DNA of 64,000 nt. Source: Numida meleagris (Eukaryota; Chordata; Aves; Galliformes; Numididae). Position 1 is the stretch's first letter. Every line of letters begins with the position of its first letter. The stretch is from the NCBI RefSeq assembly GCF_002078875.1, contig NC_034424.1, positions 3,176,092 to 3,240,091 of the forward strand, in the 5' to 3' direction. A model generated the notes under the pieces. The model was not told where the DNA came from, did no database searches, and worked only from the letters and a program-made list of their open reading frames with translations. Made by a program: the position numbers and the translations under genes. This document shows positions 1 to 12,200 of this stretch, in pieces.

Positions 1-3000
1 AGTGACCCGGTGCTCTCTGGAAGCACAGCATCCCTCCCAGCAGCAGCCATGCCCTGTGCTCTGCTCGCAGCATGGCCATCCCCAGCAAGTCTCTGCCACT
101 CCTGCTGAAAACCCCCAGCATCCCCCCCTCCCCAAGCAATGCTGTGGTTTTTAACTCATTTCTCCTTCACGTGCAAGTGCCACAAAACAAAGACTTCTTT
201 GCTGCAACACCAGCTCAGCAGCCCAGGAGCACTACGTTCCCCAGCTTCCTTCTGCCTGCCCCAGGCTGCCCTGGATGACACGAGCACATCCTTATGAAAC
301 CCCAGGCAGGCTGCACGGCTCGATCATTCACTGCACATGAAACAGCAAGGGTAGAAGAGGAGGAAAAGGAGGAGAAGGAGGAAGACAGAGACTCCCAGCC
401 CAAGCTGGGTGCAGCTGCTGCCAGGAGGAGATCACCTGGTCCCGCTCCCATTTCCCAGTGCCCTGCCCAGGCAGCAGACACTCACAAAGGACAGCTAAGA
501 AAACTCAGATGCAGGGGAAAAGCGTAATTAGAGAAAAAACAGCGCAGGCAGGCTGGGCAAACCGAGGAGCCATGGGGCCGAGCTGCTTTTGAACTTGCAG
601 CTACAAAGCATGCTTCGGCCAATGTTTAACAGGAAACAAAGGCAGGGACATAAAAACAAATACTGCCATCAAACAGGGATGGGAGAGCTCCTTTCACTAC
701 AGAAATCCAATGCCTGACTTTGCCACCTTGCATCTCTCTCAGTGCATACATCCGTGCCATGTTTCCAAGCTACTGCGTGCCTTGCAAACCCCCTGTGCCC
801 GGTCCTGGTCTGGATGCTGGCAGGATCCTGCTGCCTGGGGCTGAGCTGCTCTGATGGACAGACAGACGGACGCACACACAGCTACCAGCGACAGAAGATC
901 TGCTGTAAGGAGAAGCTGCAGAGCTCGGTGCCAAATCATGCTATGCGATGGGAGATCCCAGATACATTAAAAGGAACCATTCCGGGTGTGAGACAGCATG
1001 TGTATATTTGGCAAGTGTTGGGGGTTTTAATTGTCTCAATAAATACATAAACAAAATCTGTTTGTGCATTTGTTTGCTTTTCCCTCCCGGGCTCTGTGGC
1101 ACCGTTGATGAGAGGAGCAGCAATCACTCAGCTGCACAACTCGTGGCTGCTCCCGGTGCGTGCTCTCTGCGATGGATTTGCCTATGAGCTGGGTTCACAT
1201 TTACAGGCACTGCTCCTAAGTGGTTTGATCATTTTCTGCGTGGTTTTCTGGCCCAGTGTGAAGAGCTCAGGATCACACAAAAAGGGAAATTCAGCATTAC
1301 TGTAGCAGGGATTATTGCAAAGCCCACAAAGAAGGAGGGCTGAGATATCCCTCTGCCTCTGGGCAGCGCAGATCCCACTGCAGGTGGTGGATCAGAGGGA
1401 TGCTCAGAGCACAGTCAAGTCTCTGCACCCCCCCAGTGTGATGGAGGTGCTGGTGGGCACGGGTTTGGTTCTGACCTAACCAAGATACTCCCTGGGTGAT
1501 TCCAGATTGAGTTTAATTGTTTTCCCTCATTTCCTCTCTGCCGTTCATTTCCCCATTGCACCGCTCCTGCAATTCCTCTCTCCTTGTGCTCGCAGCTGTC
1601 AGTGGCTGCCACAAGGTCACAGCCCCATTTAGTCATCCCTTTGCCAAATGAGACAGAGCTGACTCCTCCAATCTGCTCTTGGAAATCAAACCGGGAGGCA
1701 GCGAGCAGGAAAATCCCACAAGCACCAGGACGATGTGGGGCTGACACACGCAGAGCAAAGGCTGGCAGCCGCCTCTCTGAACAGCATTGGCCCTTCCCCC
1801 ATGGAAGATGGGGCTGGGGGCTGCCTTTATCCCCGTGTTAAGCACCAGGAGCTGCTTCTCCACCCTTTTGTGAGCCAGCAGCACGTTGGGGTGTTAAGAA
1901 GCCGAGGCCAGAGCCACAGGGATGTTATCTCTGGGGATGCCGATGTCTCTGCGATGTGCACAGTAATGGATTGCCCTCCATCCAGAAATGAGTAAGTTGT
2001 GCTCGGTGATGGAATGATCAATTTGCTCCATCGCGTTAAGCCATCCATTCATCACAGGCACCTGCTGACAGCCACTCACGGCCGCATCACTGGCGCTTGC
2101 GGCTGCTGTTATCATCAGGGCAAGAGCTGGGAAGGCAGCAGCCCGGGGTCACCGCCCCAGAAAGGGCTTCCCTTGCACAAACGCATCCTGAGGCTCGGGA
2201 ACAGGCTATGCTGCAGGGATGCATAGACAGTGAAGGCAAAGGAAATAGCAGGAGTGAACCCAAGAGAAACCCTTTTGCACTAAATTGGGTGGTGCTCGAG
2301 ATAAGCTCAGAACCCACCTTGTGCTGGAGCAGAGAGCTCAACAGAGCCCTCCCAAGCCTTGGCTGGGCTCGCCTGAAGCAGGGCCTGTTTGCCTGTGCTC
2401 CTATGGGCAAGGTGTGAGGCCGAGGTGCCAATGAGACGAAATCTGCTGATGCTGAACAAAGCTCCTTCCCTCTCCTGGCCCAGACTCCCTCTGCCTTTCT
2501 TCTCCACTTTGCCTTTCATCCTCCTCCATCAGAGAGCGTGGGGAGACTCACAGCGAGGTGAAAAGTGCCGGAATTGCTGCAAAAGCCGGTGCCACGCTGG
2601 TGTTACTGGTTGAGAGCCCCAGCAAGACTGGGCAGTGTGCCACAGGACACAGTGGGGCTCAGCCAGGACAGGCCACGTGTCGGGGGCAAAGCGCAGCTCC
2701 CAGCCTCGACACAGGCTGGGCCCTGCTCCATGGGATGCACGGGCTCAGAGCAGGGGAGCAAAGCCAGCTCAAATGCAGTGTTGTGCAGCACTGAGAGAAA
2801 CGAAGATAAAATAATAATAATAACAGTAACAAAAAATCTCACTGATTGTACTTTGGCAAAGAATTCAGAGAGCAAAGGGGCTCGCTTGGGAGCAAAACGA
2901 AGATGAATTGACAGAGAGTTCAAGAGAATTCATTCTGCCACTGAACACTTGTCTCTCCATCAGGACATCTCAAAGGCTTGTCAAGCAAAGGCAAGGCTTT

Positions 3001-5730
3001 TATTTGTTTCTATGGTTGCCATAACGATAGAGCTATATGTCATGTCAGGCAGCAGCTGAGGCTCGTTCCTCCCATTTATACCCACTCAGGAGAAATTACA
3101 AACTTTTTGCAGAGCTGGTGGCACGGTGGGACAGGGAGAGCCACCAGCATGGAGACAGCAGGGCAGGAGTCCCCTGCATCCCCCCCAGGGGACATCTCCA
3201 GCACCAGTGCCACCAGTGCCGGTGTCACCCCACACACCTGGCAGGCCACCAAAGGCTGCTGCTGCAACTCAGCACTGGGGTGGGAGCAGGAGCTGCTCGT
3301 CCTCCTCGCTGATATCCACAGAGGGCTGCCCATGGGCTGAGCAGCCCACGCTGAACAAGCACAGCAATGTTCCATCCCACAGGACAGGTGATACCTCCAG
3401 CAGGACCAAAAAGAGTCCCCTCTCCCTGCTCGGTGCACACTGAGAGCAGGCAGCGTCCCACCTGCCAGCCCTACCTGCAGGGCGGGCTGCAGCCATGGCA
3501 GGAGGCTGGAGGAAGCCTCAGCAGGGAACCACACAGAGAACAGCATCCCCGTGAGCCACAGCAGGGAGCCAGCACTGCTCTGGAGATCTGCTGATGGCAC
3601 CCGGCCTTTCTGCAGTCCCCGGTGTCTTCATAAAACCACAAGGCCGTGTTCAAACCTTTAACCCTCCAAGTTGTAAAGACTTCATCACTTGTTTCCTCCA
3701 AGCCAGGCTTTCTGTAATTTTCCTCCATTAAACTCTTCACAAGAAGTGACCTCGGAGTGAAAAGGTGCCAGACTAATGAAAGGTCTGGAGGAATGCAGTG
3801 CACTCGTTACTAAAGGTACAGAAGAAATACAGGACTGAATTACCATCACGGCGTTACAGGACAGCAAACAGGACACCATGGGAGCTGAGACACAGCCGTG
3901 CTCCAGCTGCTGCAATACAGCACGGGGCTGACACTGGCACAGGGACATGAGAGGGTCACAGCTAAAGCACCACAGCACACAAGCAGGAGCTGCCAGCAAA
4001 CACAGACAGCACCTTCCCCACGGCCCCAGAGAGCACGGCTTTGCGAGGGCAGAGGGATGACTCCTGAAGACCTGTGCACTGGACAGTATGTGTGCAAATC
4101 CAATGGTAGATCCAGCATTATTGGTCACCACTCGGATACATGGACCACCAGAAGTGGTGCATTACCACTCCCTTGACTTGCTACCAACGTACATCTCAGT
4201 CCAAAGGAACAAAGCAAAGATGAACAGCTTGACAGCACCGCTCCCATTCTGTAGAAGCTCCCAGCAACCTCAGCATGGGGACAGGACAGGCGAGGCTCAC
4301 AAGGGCCAAACACCGCAATGTCCCCACTCCTGGGCTGCACACCGAGCATCCCGAGCACAGCTGCTCCCCACCGCCACCTCCAGCAGCCCCCGTGCAGCAC
4401 CACCTCCACCCCCACCCCTCACAGGGTGCTCAGGAACCTGAGCCGCCAGCCTGATCCTCGTTGGAGAAGCGTTTAGGTTCTAATGCAGGAATAATAATAC
4501 CCACTCAGTTTGGGGTTTTCACTGTATCTGCGAAATCCTCCATAATTCAACATCAAATATTTATTATTACGTTTATTAAAGTTTTAATAATTTAGCATCT
4601 CCTGCACGTAGGATACAAGCGCCATGAAGTCACCTCTTTTATTCTACCTGGGTCACTCCGATATTTATATCAGGAATTCTCATTTGGGGTTTCGCTTTGG
4701 AGGAGAGCAGACAACAGCTTCCGTGCCAGAAACTGCCCTTCTGCCCCAGCACTCCTCCACCAGGAGCCCTGCCAAGACTCATGGTGATGGGACAGAAAAG
4801 TGGAAATCCAATATCCTACTGCTCTTGGAAAAGGAAAGAACACGGGTTGGGAGATAAGGATCCTGCTAGTACCCAGGGACACGATCCACAGCACAGGCAA
4901 GAATCTGCGTGTCAAGAAACTGTCTTCATTCAAAAGGAGAAGGCAGCAAGCAGCAAGGCAGGGAGGGCTCCTAGAGAATCCCTGGCAACCTGCAATCACA
5001 CACTTAATCTTGACCAAAGCAAGGAGAGGAAATACACACTGATACCTTACAAATCAAACAGTTAAACCTCTGCAAAACAAGCAGAGGTGGGCGACCACCA
5101 CATCACCTTCCAGCTGGAGCACAGAGGACAAGTGTTTTGCCTGCACTTTCTTTCCAAGCCCCAAACTTTGCCCACCCTCAGCCCTGCTGAACGAGATGTC
5201 AGGGGAAGTCTGGCTAAAGCACAAGCTGGCCAGAATGAGAGAGCCAGAGAAATATCTGGGCATCTGCTGAGCACAAGGGAGAAAAATAACCCCTCTAATT
5301 GCACAGTAATTGTACAAGCAACGTGGCCTTTTGCCAGGGTCTGACCTTGGCCTTTCATGAGCCCCAAAGCAGATTATCAGTGGTTGAGCTGAGGTGATAT
5401 ACATCAGTGTCTCAGAATGATGATGACGACATCCTCAGTACCTATAAATGCACCAACTTAAGCTATGCACACAATCATTAGATTTAAGCCACTTGAAAAC
5501 AGCCTTTGCACAGGTCTGACCAATTCACCTGACGGGACTGTCAGGCTGTGTTACATAACACATCTGGCCTAGACCCATCAGAACCAAAACACCTGGAGAA
5601 TAACCACATCCGATCTCTTATTGGAAGAAAATTGATCAAACTTATTATATAAATTACTGAATCCTCAGTAGCAATTTAAAGACCAGCCTAGCCACTCAAG
5701 CAGAAGCAAAATGAGAAATCTGCTTCCTAC
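1..5730 (-). other. ASTN2 intron, downstream part
   Basis: No coding exon, RNA gene or clear CR1 copy was recognised here. The stretch is mostly unique sequence with short open frames that lack splice support or family resemblance. An AT-rich block at about 4440-4620 has several ATTA-type motifs and is a weak regulatory candidate. Confidence 0.8.
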
Positions 5731-5868
5731 CTGACATCTGCTGGATCTTCCGTCACCAGAACATCTGTCTTGCAGCTGGCAAGAGGATTGATAGAGAGCT
5801 CCACGGGGGGCACCACGAAGCTCTTACTGACAGGAAGCCACAGCCCCTGTCCCAGACTATAGGTGGAC
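5731..5868 (-). CDS. ASTN2: ASTN2 exon: extracellular segment ahead of the later EGF/MACPF part
   Basis: This 138-base exon has phase 2 at both ends. The acceptor is AATTCCAG then GTCCACC, and the donor is GTCAG then GTAGGA. It encodes [19 protein letters not shown], then [19 protein letters not shown] and TEDPADVR. It is the last ASTN2 exon in the window. The next exon of the family begins with a short acidic stretch and leads into a further cysteine-rich EGF-like part. I looked for it in bases 1-5730 on the minus strand and did not find it, so it lies further downstream. Confidence 0.94.
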
Positions 5869-5971
5869 CTGGAATTGGGACAAACATGTCATACAGGAGT
5901 ACAGCATTGGCAGCAAATGGTGGACCTCCACCTGGAAATCACACAGACAAGCCAACTGCCACCCAACCCAC
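5869..5971 (-). other. ASTN2 mini-intron, 103 bases
   Basis: It starts GTGGGT and ends TTCCAG on the minus strand, and joins two phase-2 exons. Confidence 0.93.
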
Positions 5972-6046
5972 CTGAGGATCTTCTCCGGTGCCTGCTCTCC
6001 TGTGACCAAGTCGTATCCTCTCTCAAGCGTGGTGTAGGGCCACGGC
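5972..6046 (-). CDS. ASTN2: ASTN2 exon: linker after EGF-like module
   Basis: This 75-base exon has phase 2 at both ends and encodes PWPYTTLERGYDLVTGEQ then APEKILR, with the last Arg codon split. The acceptor is GTGTCCCAG then GCCGTGG, and the donor is CTCAG then GTGGGT. It lies 164 bases after the previous exon and 103 bases before the next one. The sequence is the extracellular linker between the EGF-like module and the region leading to the MACPF domain. I see no catalytic or binding motif in it. Confidence 0.94.
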
Positions 6047-6210
6047 CTGGGACACCGAGAGGGAGAGAGAAGCTGTGTCACATCCCCCAGCAAGGAGAGC
6101 AGCACCACCGGGTGCTGGGTCTCCAGTGATAATGATGAAGGTCACGAGGAAAGGAGCTGACCCCAGCATGAAGCCAGCCCACTGCATACAGGAGCTCAGC
6201 TCCCACTCAC
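6047..6210 (-). other. ASTN2 short intron, 164 bases
   Basis: It starts GTGAGT and ends GTCCCAG on the minus strand. The join makes a Gly codon from GG plus G. Confidence 0.93.
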
Positions 6211-6295
6211 CCTTCACTGTGTCCCCAGTCAGTGCGCACACACAGGTGGCGATGCATGGGGTCCGGGGCGTAGCCTTCGTGACAGCTGCACTCCC
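6211..6295 (-). CDS. ASTN2: ASTN2 exon: second half of EGF-like module
   Basis: This 85-base exon enters in phase 1 and leaves in phase 2, so it cannot be skipped alone without a frameshift. The acceptor is CTCTTGCAG and the donor is GAAGG then GTGAGT. The translation is [18 protein letters not shown] followed by [10 protein letters not shown]. With the previous exon it completes six cysteines in the order expected for an EGF-like module (GEC, SC, HLC close it). It opens a tight cluster of three exons that spans only 565 bases. Confidence 0.94.
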
Positions 6296-9200
6296 CTGCA
6301 AGAGACCAGGGACAAGTGAGACCTCCCTGTGCAGCAAGCACCATACTAGCAGCTGCAATGGGAATGGTGTAGAGCTGTGTCAGGGGAGAGTCAGGCTGGG
6401 AAAAGGTCAGGAAAAGGTTCTGCACCAGAGTACAATAGGTATGGCACAGCTCCCAGAGCAGTGGGCATGGCCCCGAGCTGCTGGAGCTCAGGGAGCATTG
6501 GGACACTGCTCTCAGCCATAGGGTTTGGGATGGTGCTGCGTGGAGCTAGGAGCTGGGCTCGGTGATCCTTACGGGTCCCTTCCAGCTCAGGGTATTCTAT
6601 GACTCCATGACTTTTCTGATGAGGTTACATGATGCATTCCTGCTGTAGCTGGAGATATGATGCAACAAAGCAAAATGTCTGTCCCCAACCCATGTGCATC
6701 CCTGCAACTCTCCATGCCCAGCCAAGCCCCGCCTGACGGCCTCCAAGGAAGCTCAGTGTGACACCAGCATCTCTCCAGGACAGCAGACACCCACCCCATA
6801 GGTGCAGGCCCCTCTGCAATCCCCCCGGCCCACTCAGTGCAGAAGAATCAACCTCCCACCCCTCCAGGCCTCCAGCCTCTGCCATGCCAAGGGGCTCCCA
6901 CTCCCCATTACACCGTGCTGACAGCAGGAGCACAGACCCGAGCTTGGCCCTGATCGATCCTGCCTTCAGTATGAATATATAACCCGGAGCAAGAAACAGC
7001 AAAATCAAAAGATGAATTGGATTTGCACGTGGAGTTTTGTTACAAGCGTCTGTCGATTACTTCTCCCACTCTCTCTGCCTCGCTTTGTGCTGTTCCTCAT
7101 CGCTGGGCTTTGAGCCCTGGAGCAGAGCCGGGGGGACCACACAGAGGGGGGAGGCAGGGAAGGAGAGCCCCCAGCACCAGCACAGCTGCAGGTGAGCAGG
7201 GACTGCGTGCACCTCAGTCCCCAGCAGAGCTCAGCGTGTCTTGAAGGGATTACAGTAAAGAGCTTTATTGTCAGGAGGGAATGAAACGGGGGTGCAGCCC
7301 ACGAGATTCTGAGATGTCTGGAAAACGGGAGGAAGGGAAAGAGAAGGGGGGGGGGGAAAGAACGAGACAGCTAATGACGTGCTAAAATGCAACACCACCT
7401 TCATGAAATATTCACTGCTTTAAACGCGTCTAATATTAAAGATTAAATGTCCTGGGATTTGTCCTAGCGACTTCCAAGCACTGATTTATGATCTGTCAAA
7501 AGCTGCTAACCTCATGATTCATAACGGGAGAGGCAGGAGCATTACTTCTCCAAAGGGAAGGAGCTGGGAAGGAGACGGCGTGAGCTCCTGCTCTGGCTCA
7601 CCACGCCGCAGCCTGCCTGGCCCAGGGCGGTCCCACGGCAAGAGCTGCGTGTCCTAATGGCTCCATCAGTGAGTTAAAGAAAAGTTATTTCTTTGGGTGC
7701 TTAGTACGCAAGTTCCCCCAGCCACGCCGTGGATCATTAATTCCCGGCGCTTATTACATAACAAATATATGATCTGCAAATGAGAGGCATCTCAGAGTGC
7801 TTGCAAAGCAGATCTGGGAGTCTCGGGGCACCGGCTCACTTCCTGAGCCTGCCACAGAAATTAGAGCAAAGAAGGGGAAAAAAAAAAAAACACCTACAGA
7901 GGTTGGCATCCAGCAGCCCCATCACCACCTTCGTTATTGATGGCTGCAGGTGCCAGGGCCGTTAACCCCTTTCCCGCAGCACAATGTGTTTATTTTGTCC
8001 GCCAGTTTGTTTACAGTTGAGGCAGCTCGGTGTCGGAAGGAGGAACTCTATCAACCTGCAGAAATATCGATTTTATTGACTTCCATCCTAGAGCTTCAAC
8101 AGCTACAGCCAGCGTTGGAGGCTTTACGGGGAGCTTTATGGGGAGGTTGGTGTTGGGAAGCCGGAGCACCCCGCAGCAGGGATGCCACGCAGGGCTGAGA
8201 CCACCGGCACCCTCTTCCTTCAGCCCCCCCAAAACACTCTGGGATTTGCTCTGTCCTCAGCCCTGCTGGGCACGATGCTGAGCCACGGGCTGTGGGGCCA
8301 ATCAGCATGTGCTCAGTGTGATGGGGGTGAGGGTCCTGGGCCCCTAATTCCGCCTTTGAGAAAGTATATTTCCTGAAGAGCAGATTTCAACACGCTGCTA
8401 AAAACTGCCACCACCAAAAACAGGCTACAAAACCCTGTGCCTCTGCTGAGGGAGGACAAATGAACCAGGATCCACAGAGCGCTGTGACAAGCAGCTCATT
8501 TCTGCAGGCACCGACCCGCGCTGTGCACATGGTGCAAACGCTGATGCTGCGGCCATTTGTTTTCTTTCGAATTCAGAACCCACAAATCAGGCCGGATCAG
8601 GCTGCCCAGCCACGGCTGATGGCAGGGAGCACAGAGTCTCCGGGGCTGCGGAAGCTGCGGGACGCATCCAGAGCCCCCAGACACATCTCACAGCCTCCTC
8701 CCGCTGTGCTTTCATGTCCACAGGGCCGGAGGAGATCAAAGTGGCACCCTGTGGCACACAGAGCCCTGCCAGATCCTGCACTGCCACTGCAGCTGGGAAG
8801 AGGAGCAGGACCCAGAGCACGGAGGAGGTGGGCAAACCACGCACACGTCTGCCTGGTGGCTGCACACAGGTGGGAGCTTCCTCTGCCTGTTTCCAAGCCC
8901 GGGGCTCCATATGTTGGCACGCTTCATGCAGTGGTTGCGTGGGAGCAGTCTGCAGCCACGGTCAGCATCTTCTGCACCTCCAGCTTTTGGCTCAGGGCTG
9001 GCCCACGGCTCGCTCATGCCCAAAGGAGAGGAGCCTGTCTGAAGCCCCACGGTGCTCCTGTCCTCCTGGGGCAGAGGGAAAGCACACAGGAGCTTGGTGC
9101 AAAGGCCTAAAGCGGCCCTCCAGCCACATCCGGACCAGCGCAATGAGGGCTTCAGCTCTTTTCTACACATCAATCCAGGAAGCTAGAACGTTTATCCTGT

Positions 9201-12200
9201 TTCACTCATCGCATCATGTTTCTGCTCCTCCTGAAGCAAAAACATCCCCCAGCCATCTCCTTGCTTATCCACGGAGCAGCACAGCCAGGCTGCACGAGTG
9301 CCGCACAGCCAAGCGTTCCCACGCCAGCATGCTGGTAATCCTGTTATCCTCGTTAGGGCGAGGTGATCTGCTGTGATAATGCTGTGGGATCCTCCTAATC
9401 CTCTAGCTGGCACACAGCAGAGGCTCCCAGAGTCCCTGTGCTCCTGGGGAAGCTGCTCTTTGCAGTCAGCAGCACTTTCACTCAAGGAGCCAGGGATTGT
9501 GCCTCTGCCCTGGGGATCCCAGCACAAGCTCTGGCCCTGTGGGCACCTCTCCCAGCAGCACAATTTGCAGTTCTTCATTTATGCACCCCCGGGTGCAGGC
9601 AGAAGGCTGCAGGGCTCACTCCAGGGCACAGCCTGGCCCTTCAGTCCCTGCCACCACCCCCACGCTGCATGCAATGCTCCTGTCCCTGGCTAGCAGCCGC
9701 AATGGAGGGGATGAGCCGGCCAGGGACAGGCATGGTGCACACGTGCACAAGGGTTGGCACAGAGTTTCTGATTGATACAGGTGCGGATGAGAGGGAAGCT
9801 AAAAAGGCACTTCTACAAAACCCGTCTTTAAATGGGTTGCTGCAACCCTGTGGGATGGCAGAGAAAGAGATTCTGAGAAAATTCAACACAGAAAGGACAA
9901 AGATGGTCTTAATGGATCATTAAATTCCTAAATTCAATGGACAAGTGAGGGGTCCTCAGAAAGCGGCTGCTGCAGCCAGGACCGGCCCAGCTGAGGCCAT
10001 GACTCCTCAGCAGCTCCCAGCTCAGACAAGTTTCTCTTCCACCCTCATTATCTGCAGCTCCTGGCCTTTGGGGCTGGCATTTTCCAAACTCTCTCCGCTT
10101 AATCCTGATGAGAAATTCAGTTTCACTAAAAGCTGTTCAGCTCTCAAGGAACAAGAAAGGAAAATTCTTTTCTATCCAGAAAAAACTTCCTTTCTCTTTA
10201 ATTATTTTCTTCCTCCCTATAGGATGACAGCCACCACAAGGCAGGATGACCAGCAGACCCCTAGCGATGCCCACCACAGTACATGGGCAGCATCAAGCTG
10301 GTGCAGACACAAGGGACAGCTCGAGGTGGCTGGGAGGAGAGACAGAGGGCTTGGCTCTGCTATGAATGCAGAGGGAAAATCTGGAGTCAACCCAACAGAC
10401 ACCCTCCTCTCCTCCCACTGCAAGTCACCCTCCTTGCCCAGATGCATCAAAGCACTTGAGAGCAAGCCTAACTTGTGAGGATTGTGTCTGGGTTTACGCT
10501 CGGCACAGATATTATTCTCATTATCATTTGCTAAGCCCCTGAGCTGCACTGCCGAGGAAGCTCCCTGTGGGCACACGTGCGTGGCTGCTGCGAGATCCTG
10601 GGCAGGCAGCACCCAAGGGTGCTCTGCAGTGCCCAGCCATCACCTTCTGGGCTGACACCACCAAACTCAGCCACCACGGTTGGCGGGATGGGCCGAGCAG
10701 GTGAGCTGTGCCCAGGAGCACCTCCAGCCACAGCGCTCCCCTCCCTTCCCTCCACTTTGCAGCCTTCAGACAAGCTCAGAAATACCATTACAAGAACATT
10801 AGCAGCTGCAGGATTAAACACTCTAATGGCAGAAAATGAGAGTGCAAAGACAGCACAGATAACCTTAACTCAGCCCCCTCGCGGGCATGCATTTTGATTG
10901 CTGTTTATGTCTAACACTGCAGCCCAAAGCAGTTAGCTTGGGAGTTAACTGCCTCCTGCCCTGCTTGGTGCGCGAGGCAAGCTGCGCCACCGCATGAGAA
11001 GCAATTGCATATTATGGGAGTTTTGACCAAGTTATTAAACTACATACCTTAGACAGACAGAACCTCATCTTATGAAAGTCAAAGTCAATAAAGACACTAG
11101 GATCTTCCAACAGCGAAAACAGCGCAAGTTCACAAGAGCAAACAAATATTACTCGATGTGCACAAAAGCCGCATGATATTAAATTGAACACTGGCAAAAA
11201 TGGCTGTTTTCATAAACACAAGTACCCCCTCACCAAGGCTGGTCATCTGCTGATTTACATGTCCTGCTCTGCATCCTCCAAACCCCCCGTAACAAGCACC
11301 TTTAAGGAAGGGGCACGTTTAACAACGGCTGCCATCTGTTTCCCACCCACAAGCTCCCTGTCCCACCAGGACAGCAGAGCCACCTGCGGCCCCGCTGACA
11401 AACTCGCCCGTTTGGAAGATGATGGAAACCTTTTTTTTTTTTTTTCTTTCTCCCCCCTGCCAATTTCTAGAAAAAGACCTTTTGCTACCACATCTAATTG
11501 GGTTCGTACAGGCATGTGCCTATTGTTTTGTGGGTGCAATCAATTGTGAATGCATAGAAGACAGCTTTAACGGGTAAGTGCCTGATTTATGGATGGGGAA
11601 AAAAATCAACGCACTTGCACCTGCTAATCAAGGTAGCGATCCATCTCATTTATGCCACTGCTCTGGCAAGCCTGACAGCACAGAATCAGAGGCTGTTTTT
11701 TCCAGCGTTTGGCCCTAAGGGACCAATTCTCCAGCAGGTCTCTTAAGCGATGCCCACAGAATGTGCAAGTGAATCAGTTTTGTGCATACAAAGCAGGTAA
11801 TTGTGCTCACAAATCAGGATTTGCATATGCCACCAAAAAAGGATGCCCTCATAAATGCTACCGGCACTGGTAAGGGAGGTGAATGAAAAAACAGCGCTCC
11901 TTGATTGTAGGAAAAAGCAGCACAGAGCGTGGTATGAATGCCACATCCATTGGAAAACCCAACCAAGGCGCAGCTCTGGAGCACACTATCCGCACTGTGA
12001 GAGGCTGAGGACAGATCCAGGAAAGGCGCTCAGCTCACCCGAAGCCACAGATGATATTCTGCTCCTGTGCAGATGTTGGTGCTCTCCCTGAAAAGCTCTG
12101 ATGAGCTGGTACTTTGCAGTGAGGGCTTGAAATTTGTCAGGGGCAGCAATCATTTAATTAAAGAATGAGTCACACTGCGAAGACACAAGGGAAACCAAAT

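Noticed and set aside
1..5730. Next ASTN2 exon (cysteine-rich EGF-like part)
   Set aside because: No minus-strand frame with the expected cysteine pattern and splice sites was found.
8460..9376. Two overlapping plus-strand open frames over 200 codons
   Set aside because: Two frames open over the same GC-rich stretch, no domain recognised, no start or splice support.
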